7,199 nt of DNA from Candidatus Rokuibacteriota bacterium (lineage in GTDB: Bacteria > Methylomirabilota > Methylomirabilia > Rokubacteriales > JACOUJ01), in the NCBI GenBank assembly GCA_016177865.1, contig JACOUJ010000050.1:1-7199 (forward strand). The letters are read 5' to 3'. The notes beneath the pieces were generated by a model. The model ran no database searches. It saw only the letters and a program-made list of their open reading frames with translations, and was not told the DNA's origin. Positions within the stretch are counted from its first letter, which is position 1; every line of letters starts with the position of its first letter. The translations under genes and the position numbers were made by a program. Below are positions 1 through 5,174 of the stretch, piece after piece.

Positions 1-1923
1 CCAAACCGCGCTGACCTCCTCTCCATGGTGGGCGTGGCCCGGGAAGTCGCGGCGATCACCGGGGCCCACTTCTCTGCTCCATCCGTCATCGTGAAGGAAG
101 AAGGCCAAGCCATCGGCGAGGTTGCGTCGGTTCGCATCGAGGATCCCGACCTCTGCCCACGTTATGCAGCCCGGGTAGTCACGGGGGTGACGGTCAGGCC
201 TTCGCCACTCTGGGTCTGTCAGCGTCTTCGGGCTTCCGGGCTGCGCCCCATCAACAACGTCGTTGATGCGACGAACTATGTCCTGTGGGAACTCGGTCAT
301 CCCCTCCATGCCTTCGACCGGGAGCGCCTCCTAGAGGGACAGATCGTCGTCCGCCGCGCCCGGCCCGGAGAATCACTCCGCACCCTCGATGGCCAGCTCC
401 GATCCCTGACCCCCGCGATGCTGGTCATTGCCGATGCCGAGCGGCCCGTCGCCCTTGCCGGGATCATGGGCGGAATCGAAACCGAGGTCACCGCTCAGAC
501 CGGGGCGGTCCTCCTAGAGAGCGCCTTTTTTCACCCGCCAACAGTTCGTCGGACCGCCAAGACTCTCGGCCTCTCCACCGAGGCGTCGTATCGGTTTGAG
601 CGCGGCGCTGACATCGAGGGGGTCAGGGAGGCGCTGGATCGTGCCGCTCAACTGATCCTGGATCTCGCCGGAGGAACCATCCTCAGGGGCGTCGCGGACG
701 TCTATCCTGCTCCGTCATCGCGCCCCCGCGTCTCATTGCGCCTCTCCCGGATCAAACGTCTGGTGGGCGCCCTCCCACCGAAGGGCGCTATCTCTGCGAT
801 CCTCGAGGGACTCGGGTTTTCTCTGCATGATTGGGGAGAGCGCCTGGAGGTGGAGGTGCCGAGTTACCGGCGTGACATCCATCGCGAAGATGATCTGGTC
901 GAAGAGGTGACCAGAATCTGGGGATATGGAAGGATTCCCTCGACCCTCCCCTCTGGACAGTTGGCCCTGGCGCGTCTGCCGCCCCATCTGTCGGCCCTTG
1001 CCCAGGCGCGTCGTGCCCTGGCCGCCTTAGGCCTTCAGGAAGTCGTTACCCTGAGCCTTGTCTCCCCGGCTCACCTCACGGCGTTAGGCTTCGAAGATGA
1101 CGATCCGTCCCTGCTGCGTCTTCGGAACCCATTGAGCGCGGATCGCTCTGTTCTCCGCCCATCACTCCTCCCCGGGCTTCTGGAGACCCTCGCCACAAAC
1201 CAGCACCGACAGTCTCTGGATGTGCGCGTCTTTGAGCTCGGCACAGTTTTTCGGGGAGGGGGCCAGGAGGGGCTCGCCAATGAAGTGACTGACGTGGGGC
1301 TTGCCGTTTCCGGTTTGCGCGAGCCCCGTAGTTGGTGGAGCGGCAAGGGTCGCATGGATCTTTTTGACGTCAAAGGGATCATGGAGGCCCTTGCTGAGAC
1401 TCTCGGCGTCGGGCCGCTCGAGGTGAGAGAGGGTGAAACGCCCTACCTGGAGGTGGGGCGCGGGGCCGAACTGATGGTAGGGGGCCGAGCCGTTGGCCGG
1501 TTCGGGGAGCTTCATCCCAACGTGACGCACGCCTTCGATCTCAGTGGGCCGATCTTTGTCGCCGAGTGTTCACTGGATGATCTGCTGACTCTGTCATCGC
1601 GGCGTGTCGTCCACCAGCCTCTGCCGCGCTTCCCCGGAGTCAGCCGCGATCTCGCGATCGTGGTGAAAAATGATCTTCTGGCGGCGGAGGTGACCCGAGT
1701 CATTGTGGATGTCGCACACCCGTGGATTCGGTCTGTCCGCCTGTTCGACGTCTACGCCGGGGCCCAGGTTGGGACCGACCGGAAGAGCCTGGCGTATACC
1801 ATCGCGTATCAGGCCGAGGATCGGACCCTCACAGACGAGATGGTCAACGAAGTCCACCAGGCGATCATCGAGAGGCTCCGGTCTTCCCTCGGGGCCGAGG
1901 TGCGCGGGTATGGCAAACAGTGA
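1..1923 (+). CDS. pheT: Phenylalanyl-tRNA synthetase beta subunit, C-terminal 640 residues (5' partial)
   Basis: This is the beta subunit of cytoplasmic phenylalanyl-tRNA synthetase, which with PheS charges tRNA-Phe using ATP; the beta chain also edits mischarged Tyr-tRNA. The reading frame is open from base 1, and the first codons read PNRADLLSMVGVAREVAA, the conserved NRxDxLS segment found well inside PheT. The gene therefore begins upstream, and the Met at base 25 is internal. Missing are the N-terminal part and the OB-fold tRNA-binding domain, probably about 150-170 residues. Visible in order: the B3/B4 editing region (GLRPINNVVDATNYV, LGHPLHAFD, GIMGG, VLLESAFF, STEASYRFERGAD), the B5 domain ending with SYRRDIHREDDLVEEVTRIW and GYGRIP, the catalytic-like core, and a C-terminal FDX-ACB anticodon-binding domain from about FPGVSRDLAIVV to the end. 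Its stop overlaps the next gene by 14 nt. Identity is very secure; pheS is expected just upstream but is not seen. Confidence 0.97.
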   Translation, partial: PNRADLLSMVGVAREVAAITGAHFSAPSVIVKEEGQAIGEVASVRIEDPDLCPRYAARVVTGVTVRPSPLWVCQRLRASGLRPINNVVDATNYVLWELGHPLHAFDRERLLEGQIVVRRARPGESLRTLDGQLRSLTPAMLVIADAERPVALAGIMGGIETEVTAQTGAVLLESAFFHPPTVRRTAKTLGLSTEASYRFERGADIEGVREALDRAAQLILDLAGGTILRGVADVYPAPSSRPRVSLRLSRIKRLVGALPPKGAISAILEGLGFSLHDWGERLEVEVPSYRRDIHREDDLVEEVTRIWGYGRIPSTLPSGQLALARLPPHLSALAQARRALAALGLQEVVTLSLVSPAHLTALGFEDDDPSLLRLRNPLSADRSVLRPSLLPGLLETLATNQHRQSLDVRVFELGTVFRGGGQEGLANEVTDVGLAVSGLREPRSWWSGKGRMDLFDVKGIMEALAETLGVGPLEVREGETPYLEVGRGAELMVGGRAVGRFGELHPNVTHAFDLSGPIFVAECSLDDLLTLSSRRVVHQPLPRFPGVSRDLAIVVKNDLLAAEVTRVIVDVAHPWIRSVRLFDVYAGAQVGTDRKSLAYTIAYQAEDRTLTDEMVNEVHQAIIERLRSSLGAEVRGYGKQ

Positions 1924-2206
1924 CGCTTCTCCCCTCACGGAACGGCTCGCCCTCCTGGAGCAATGGGTCCAGCGGGCCATAGAGCATATCAAAGAGTTTC
2001 AGACCCAACGGGCCCGCCTTGAGCGAGAGCGCGAGGAGATGGCCCAGGCCCTTGCGGGTAAGGATCGTGAGCTCAGGGATCTTCGGGCTCAGCTCGCGCC
2101 GCTCCCGGAACTTGAGAGGGACCTGGTCCGGCTGCGCAAGGAGCGGGAGGAGATGCGCGCTCAGGTGGAGGGGATCCTGAAGGAGATGGAGAAGCTCGGC
2201 ATCTAG
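1910..2206 (+). CDS. Small coiled-coil protein, ZapB-like
   Basis: This 98-residue protein is almost wholly predicted coiled coil. From about residue 8 to 95 it is rich in Glu, Arg, Leu and Gln with heptad-like Leu spacing (LERDLVRLRKEREEMRAQV), and has no signal peptide or membrane segment. A short LAPLPE stretch near residue 62-67 probably breaks the helix into two segments. The ATG at 1910 is chosen because it begins the coiled coil and gives a 14-nt overlap with pheT; upstream codons in this frame lie inside pheT and look like shadow. A weak GAGGTG motif lies about 9 nt upstream. Its position directly before zapA, its size and its composition fit the ZapB-type Z-ring-associated proteins, which bridge ZapA-FtsZ filaments in the cytoplasm. 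Coiled coils match many families, so the ZapB assignment is an inference from context. Confidence 0.75.
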   Translation: MANSDASPLTERLALLEQWVQRAIEHIKEFQTQRARLEREREEMAQALAGKDRELRDLRAQLAPLPELERDLVRLRKEREEMRAQVEGILKEMEKLGI

Positions 2207-2247
2207 GCAGGCTGATGAAAAAGGCCCATCTGCGGCGTTGGCATCGT
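2204..2247. repeat. Possible remnant of a dispersed intergenic repeat
   Basis: The stretch from the TAG stop of the coiled-coil gene through the first zapA codons contains GGCAGGCTGATGAAAAAGG followed by CCATCTGCGGCGTTGGCATC. From memory this resembles a short dispersed element seen between genes in several environmental GC-rich bacteria, often of the form CAGGCTG(C/T)TGAAAAAG followed by a GCGGCGTT block. Only one copy is visible in this window, so repetition cannot be shown here. If real, the element supplies the start codon of zapA. The alternative is that this is ordinary intergenic sequence that happens to resemble it. Confidence 0.3.
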
Positions 2248-2531
2248 CGCTCGTCTTCGAGATCCTGGGTCAGCGTTATACGATTCGCTCCGACGCCTCG
2301 CCCGAATACATCCGGGAACTGGTTGCATACATGGAGGCCAAGGTGAGCGAGGTCCAGAAGGGGCCTACGCCCCAGGATCCGCTCAAGGTGTCCATCCTGG
2401 CGGCCCTCACGATCGTGGACGAGCTCTTCCAGGCGCGCGAAGGGCTGGCCGCCCAGGAAGCGGATCTGGCTCGAGCGATCCAGAAGCTCATCGAGCGTCT
2501 TCAGTCCACGGTCCCGCCGGCCCTGGGGTGA
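2238..2531 (+). CDS. zapA: Cell division protein ZapA
   Basis: ZapA is a small cytoplasmic protein that binds FtsZ and promotes bundling and stability of the Z ring. The 97-residue product has the family layout: an N-terminal beta segment (VFEILGQRYTIRSDASPEYI) continuing into RELVAYMEAKVSEV, then a long helix (KVSILAALTIVDELFQAREGLAAQEADLARAIQKLIERL) that forms the tetrameric coiled coil. TTG at 2238 is the only canonical start codon in this frame downstream of the in-frame stop at 2178-2180. It has no good ribosome site; the nearest purine run, AAAAAGG, is about 13 nt away. The family's usual N-terminus begins close to SSLVFEI, so little can be missing. It lies 31 nt after the ZapB-like gene, with 6S RNA immediately downstream, as in many proteobacteria. 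Assignment is strong; the exact start is less sure. Confidence 0.9.
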   Translation: MASSLVFEILGQRYTIRSDASPEYIRELVAYMEAKVSEVQKGPTPQDPLKVSILAALTIVDELFQAREGLAAQEADLARAIQKLIERLQSTVPPALG

Positions 2532-2557
2532 TTTTTCCTCCCGAAGCGTGCTATACT
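2528..2557 (+). promoter_or_regulatory. Sigma-70-type promoter of the 6S RNA gene
   Basis: A good -10 box, TATACT, lies at 2552-2557. A poor -35 match, GTGATT, lies at 2528-2533 with an 18-bp spacer and overlaps the zapA stop codon. Initiation about 5-7 nt after the -10 box falls at 2562-2564, exactly where the 5' arm of the 6S terminal helix begins. That agreement is the main support. Confidence 0.6.
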
Positions 2558-2561
2558 CATA

Positions 2562-2737
2562 CTGCCCTGCGCTGCTCGTGATGTCGGGGGAAAGTTTCGA
2601 GCCCAATCGAAACGTCACGGGAGCTTGACCGCGAGGGTTGTGTGCAAGCCCCTCGACGAAGGGGACGCCTAACGCCCTCCTAAATAGCGCCCACCTGGTG
2701 AGACCAGGTTCGAAGACGCCCGCGGGACACGGCAGAG
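2562..2737 (+). ncRNA. ssrS: 6S RNA
   Basis: 6S RNA mimics an open promoter and sequesters the housekeeping sigma-70 RNA polymerase, mainly in stationary phase. The roughly 175-nt length is typical. CTGCC at 2562-2566 pairs with GGCAG at 2731-2735, closing the molecule. The 5' part contains GTGATGTCGGG, a segment I associate with 6S RNAs outside the enterics. A 3' hairpin, ACCTGGT (2693-2699) with ACCAGGT (2703-2709), sits where the family has its 3' central-bubble hairpin and is followed by TTCGAAGACGCCCG. The apical arm includes AGGG (2634-2637) with CCCT (2675-2678) and a CCCC/GGGG tip (2649-2652, 2661-2664). No reading frame here looks real. Position directly after zapA matches the usual ssrS locus. 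The 3' end is estimated, and no clear intrinsic terminator follows, so it may be processed from a longer transcript. Confidence 0.82.
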
Positions 2738-2765
2738 GCGGGGTTCTCTTTCTTCGAGATCGTTG

Positions 2766-3194
2766 ATGGACAAAAAACTGCTCTTCATGTGCACCGGGAA
2801 CAGCGTTCGAAGCCAGATCGCGGAGGGATTTGCCCGACGCTTCTCCGATGAGCGGGTCCAGGTCCTGAGCGCTGGCGTCGTCGCAACGGAGGTCCACCCG
2901 CTGGCGACGGTCGTGATGCAGGAGCGGGGGATTGACATCTCCATCCAATCCAGCAAGAGCCTTTGGGCGCTCCCGTGGTGGAGCGTTGACGTGGTCGTGA
3001 CGTTGAGCGAAGAGGCAGAGGTCTGTTGGAGAGGCCTCCCAGGATCTGGGCGTCACCTCTACTGGCCTCTTCTGGACCCTTCCCGAGATGGGGTGGGGGA
3101 CGAGAGGCTCGAAGAATTCCGCGCGCTCCGCGACGAGGTTGAAACTCGTGTCCGGACGCTCCTCTCCGACCTCGGACTCTTCCGTGAGGACTGA
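2766..3194 (+). CDS. Low-molecular-weight phosphatase / ArsC-family protein
   Basis: This 142-residue cytoplasmic protein has the fold shared by low-molecular-weight tyrosine phosphatases and thioredoxin-coupled arsenate reductases. The catalytic P-loop is C9-TGNSV-R15 followed by SQIAEGFAR near the N-terminus, and the general-acid Asp is D104 in LLDPS. The SQ(I/M)AEG sequence after the loop is more like ArsC than like eukaryotic-type LMW-PTP. Thioredoxin-linked ArsC needs a second and third Cys after VVTL; here the first is Ser (VVTLSEEAEV, S81) and one Cys follows (C87). Classical arsenate reduction is therefore doubtful, and a phosphatase or divergent reductase is possible. A TTG lies one codon earlier, but ATG at 2766 is the better start; the ribosome site (CGAGA) is weak. 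No other ars gene is nearby. The gene may be served by read-through of the 6S transcript. Confidence 0.85.
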   Translation: MDKKLLFMCTGNSVRSQIAEGFARRFSDERVQVLSAGVVATEVHPLATVVMQERGIDISIQSSKSLWALPWWSVDVVVTLSEEAEVCWRGLPGSGRHLYWPLLDPSRDGVGDERLEEFRALRDEVETRVRTLLSDLGLFRED

Positions 3195-3216
3195 CACCCC
3201 ACCGCAGGTACGGCTG

Positions 3217-3264
3217 ACCCGGTAGTCCCCCTACGGGTTGCACCCCCCTTCGGGCCCATTTTTT
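3217..3264 (+). terminator. Possible intrinsic terminator after the ArsC-like gene
   Basis: ACCC-G-GTAG (3217-3225) pairs with CTACGGGT (3231-3238) around a TCCCC loop, giving eight pairs with one bulged G. A C-rich spacer and the short CCC-TTC-GGG hairpin follow, then six T residues at 3259-3264. The stem is separated from the T run by about 20 nt, so this is not a textbook terminator, although its place between two transcription units fits. Confidence 0.35.
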
Positions 3265-3287
3265 CCTTTCCTGGCCATATTTTTCGC

Positions 3288-3316
3288 TTGACAAGGATTT
3301 TGGCTCTGTGTAGTAT
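3288..3316 (+). promoter_or_regulatory. Sigma-70 promoter of the mraZ/dcw operon
   Basis: A perfect -35 box TTGACA (3288-3293) and a -10-like TAGTAT (3311-3316, four of six consensus positions) are separated by the optimal 17 bp. A T-rich tract (3259-3285) lies just upstream and could act as an UP element. The predicted start near 3322-3324 gives a leader of about 63 nt before mraZ. Confidence 0.75.
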
Positions 3317-3326
3317 CAGCCCCACG

Positions 3327-3356
3327 AAGTGGGAAGAAGTGGTAGAAAGTGGTATT
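3327..3356 (+). promoter_or_regulatory. MraZ operator: three 10-bp-spaced GTGG boxes
   Basis: Three tandem units, AAGTGGGAAG, AAGTGGTAGA and AAGTGGTATT, begin at 3327, 3337 and 3347. Their GTGG cores begin at 3329, 3339 and 3349, exactly one helical turn apart. MraZ is known to bind TGGGN repeats spaced by about 5 nt upstream of its own gene. The repeats lie just downstream of the predicted transcription start, where binding would block initiation or early elongation, giving autorepression of the dcw operon. Confidence 0.75.
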
Positions 3357-3386
3357 TAGGACCATTTTAGGGGGTATTCGCCGGAG

Positions 3387-3833
3387 ATGTTTCGAGGCCG
3401 CTACTTTCACACTGTCGATCCGAAAGGACGCCTCAGCATCCCTTCCAAATTCCGCGAGGTCCTGGCGAACCGCTACGACGACACGAATGGTTTGATTGTG
3501 GCCAACTTCGACCATTGTCTTGTGGCGTACCCGGAGGAAGAATGGGCACGCCTCGAAGAGAAGCTGGTCCAACTTCCCTCCACACAACTCGAGGTCCGCG
3601 CGCTTCGTCGCCTCTTCTTCTCAAGCGGGGTGGACTGCCCTCCCGACAAACAGGGACGCATCCTGCTCCCCCTGGAATCGCGGCGGTCTGTTGGGATTAC
3701 GAAGAACGTCCTGTTAGCGGGGGCCGTGAACTACTTCGAGATCTGGAGTCGCGAGCGCTGGGACGAGTACTCCGCCTCCAACGCCAACTTCTTCGAGACG
3801 ATGTCGGACAAGCTGGCCAACCTTGGGATCTGA
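3387..3833 (+). CDS. mraZ: Transcriptional regulator MraZ
   Basis: MraZ is the DNA-binding repressor encoded first in most dcw clusters. The 148-residue length is standard. It carries the two tandem AbrB-like half-domains with their DxxxR signatures: D11-PKG-R15 in HTVDPKGRLSIPSKFR and D87-KQG-R91 in CPPDKQGRILLP. The protein forms ring-shaped oligomers that read several operator repeats at once, which agrees with the three boxes at 3327-3356. The ATG at 3387 matches the invariant MFRGRY N-terminus. GGAG touches the start codon directly and is too close to serve well; AGGGGG at 3369-3374 is about 12 nt away. The end overlaps rsmH by 11 nt, implying coupled translation. Overexpressed MraZ is known to be counteracted by RsmH in E. 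coli, a functional pairing that the overlap would support. Confidence 0.96.
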   Translation: MFRGRYFHTVDPKGRLSIPSKFREVLANRYDDTNGLIVANFDHCLVAYPEEEWARLEEKLVQLPSTQLEVRALRRLFFSSGVDCPPDKQGRILLPLESRRSVGITKNVLLAGAVNYFEIWSRERWDEYSASNANFFETMSDKLANLGI

Positions 3834-4728
3834 TGATGGACCTCACGTTGCCCTCCATCGTCCCGTCCTGGCCTCGACCGTTCTGGAGTGGCTTCGTCCC
3901 GCCGAGGGCGGGGCGTATGTGGACGCAACCGTGGGGCTCGGCGGACATGCGGAACAACTCCTCGAGGCTGGTGCCGAAAAGCTCGTGGGGCTGGATCGTG
4001 ATCCCGAGGCCTTGGCCTTGGCTCAAGTCCGCCTCCGCCGCTTCGGTGACCGGGTGCGGCTCCGACATGGAAATTTCCGCCACCTCCGCGTCCATCTCCA
4101 GGCCCTCGGGATCGAAGCCGCGCAAGGGATTCTCTTTGATCTGGGGTTTTCTTCTTATCAAATCGAGCAGTCGGGCCGGGGTTTTTCCTTCATCCGCAAT
4201 GAGCCGCTGGATATGCGGTTTGATCCGAGCCAAGGGGCAACTGCCAGGGAGTGGCTGGCCCGGGCCTCTCTCCCGGAGATCGAGCGCGCCCTCAGCGAGT
4301 ACGGTGAGGAACCGGCAGCTCGACGAATCGCCCGTGCCCTTCTCTCCGCGAGGGAGGCTCGGTCCCTGGCGACGACTGGCGAACTCGCGGAATTGGTCAA
4401 GCGCGCGATTCCCCGGAATCGATGGCCTCGGCGCCTCCATGTTGCGACCCGGACCTTCCAGGCCATTCGGATGGTCGTCAACGAGGAGATCCCGGCCCTG
4501 GCTGAGGCCCTCCCCCAAGCAGCAGAACACCTTGAGCCTGGTGGCCGCCTTCTCGTCATCGCGTTTCATTCCGGCGAGGATCGAGTCGTGAAGCAGACAT
4601 TTCGCCGCCTGGCAGCGACCCACCGCTGGGCCGTGCGCACCCGGCGACCCGTCACGCCCGACCTTCACGAAATTGAGATGAATCCGCGTGCCAGGAGCGC
4701 GAAGCTCCGCGTCCTCGAGCGTCACTGA
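3823..4728 (+). CDS. rsmH: 16S rRNA (cytosine-1402-N4)-methyltransferase RsmH
   Basis: RsmH uses S-adenosylmethionine to methylate N4 of C1402 in the ribosomal decoding centre. The 301-residue protein shows HRPVLASTVLEWL at its N-terminus, the SAM-binding motif DATVGLGGHAEQLLEAG from residue 34, GLDRDPEAL around residue 57, DLGFSSYQIEQ from residue 106, and RGFSFIRNEPLDMRFDP. These are followed by the family insert with TFQAIRMVVNEEIPAL, then FHSGEDRVVK and the C-terminal NPRARSAKLRVLER from residue 287. The only canonical start in this frame is TTG at 3823, inside the end of mraZ; it has no visible ribosome site, so expression probably relies on coupling to mraZ. Two ATGs at 3833 and 3836 are in the wrong frame. 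The TGA overlaps the ftsL ATG by one base. Function is secure; the start codon is not. Confidence 0.95.
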   Translation: MGSDDGPHVALHRPVLASTVLEWLRPAEGGAYVDATVGLGGHAEQLLEAGAEKLVGLDRDPEALALAQVRLRRFGDRVRLRHGNFRHLRVHLQALGIEAAQGILFDLGFSSYQIEQSGRGFSFIRNEPLDMRFDPSQGATAREWLARASLPEIERALSEYGEEPAARRIARALLSAREARSLATTGELAELVKRAIPRNRWPRRLHVATRTFQAIRMVVNEEIPALAEALPQAAEHLEPGGRLLVIAFHSGEDRVVKQTFRRLAATHRWAVRTRRPVTPDLHEIEMNPRARSAKLRVLERH

Positions 4729-5135
4729 TGGCGCCGTCTCGATCCCAGCAGATCAGGTTCCTCGTGAGGGAGCGGGACAGGCGCCGGCTTCGGACGATGG
4801 GGGTGGTCCTTGGTCTCGTTGGCCTCGTTGGCCTCCTCGTTGGAGGCGTCCTCATCTACGTGTGGCACCAGGTGCAGCAGGTTCGGCTCGCGTACGAGCT
4901 TGAGGAGCTCCGTGCCCTTCGCAGCGAGCTCGACGAGTTGAACCGTCGCCTCAAGGTGGAGATTGCGAGTCTTCGGACCTTGGCCCGGATCGAACAGAAG
5001 GCGCGAGCGGAGTTGGGTCTCGAAGTGGCGCGGGGAGATCAAGTCCAACTGACCCGGGAATTCGTCCCCGGTGTCGAGCCCGGCTCAACGCAAACGGCCT
5101 GGGAGGAGTCATTGGCGAAGAGACCCGAACCATAA
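4728..5135 (+). CDS. ftsL: FtsL-like septum formation protein
   Basis: This 135-residue protein is predicted as a bitopic inner-membrane divisome subunit. It has a basic cytoplasmic tail (RFLVRERDRRRLR), one transmembrane helix at about residues 24-46 (GVVLGLVGLVGLLVGGVLIYVW), and a periplasmic coiled coil at about 47-92 with leucine spacing (LEELRALRSELDELNRRL). The tail ends KARAELGLEVARGDQVQLTREF, the short region typical of FtsL/DivIC proteins. FtsL works with FtsB and FtsQ to activate the FtsW-FtsI septal synthase. FtsL is poorly conserved in sequence, so the call rests on size, topology and position between rsmH and ftsI. The ATG overlaps the rsmH stop as TGATG. FtsB/DivIC share this architecture, but this slot is the FtsL one. 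Confidence 0.85.
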   Translation: MAPSRSQQIRFLVRERDRRRLRTMGVVLGLVGLVGLLVGGVLIYVWHQVQQVRLAYELEELRALRSELDELNRRLKVEIASLRTLARIEQKARAELGLEVARGDQVQLTREFVPGVEPGSTQTAWEESLAKRPEP

Positions 5136-5141
5136 CCCGTC

Positions 5142-5149
5142 AAGGGAGG
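5142..5149 (+). promoter_or_regulatory. Strong Shine-Dalgarno sequence ahead of ftsI
   Basis: AAGGGAGG is the best ribosome-binding match in the 35-nt gap before ftsI. It sits 21 nt from the ftsI ATG, too far for direct use, but 7 nt from a GTG at 5157 that opens a five-codon frame running into the ftsI start. A weaker GAAGG at 5162-5166 is 4 nt from the ftsI ATG. Confidence 0.55.
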
Positions 5150-5156
5150 CCCCACG

Positions 5157-5174
5157 GTGCCGAAGGTCGCATGA
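5157..5174 (+). CDS. Possible five-codon leader ORF coupled to ftsI
   Basis: GTG at 5157 opens a frame reading MPKVA and stops at TGA 5172-5174, which overlaps the ftsI ATG as ATGA. It is optimally placed behind the AAGGGAGG ribosome site. A ribosome loaded there could terminate on the ftsI start codon and reinitiate. The arrangement is directly visible, but such a short frame can occur by chance, and direct initiation at ftsI from GAAGG is the simpler alternative. Confidence 0.25.
   Translation: MPKVA

Noticed and set aside
2215..2346. ATG at 2215 opening a 43-codon frame (MKKAHLRRWHRR) ahead of zapA
   Set aside because: It is out of frame with ZapA, most of it overlaps zapA, and it lies in the repeat-like stretch.
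2073..3197. A 374-codon open frame on the minus strand across the ZapB-like gene, zapA, 6S RNA and the ArsC-like gene
   Set aside because: It runs antisense to three recognisable features, its translation resembles no family and has biased, low-information composition. Long antisense frames are expected in GC-rich coding DNA.
3515..4591. A 358-codon + strand open frame overlapping mraZ and rsmH
   Set aside because: It shares the bases of two clearly identified genes in another frame, and its Ser/Arg/Pro/Trp-rich product has no recognisable domain.
4694..4708. GGAGC-GCGAA-GCTCC hairpin about 20 nt before the ftsL start
   Set aside because: The bases encode the conserved RSAKLR tail of RsmH, so the short pairing is likely a by-product of coding.
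3697..4725. A 342-codon minus-strand frame opposite rsmH
   Set aside because: It is a shadow of rsmH codon bias, with no family resemblance and no plausible start region.
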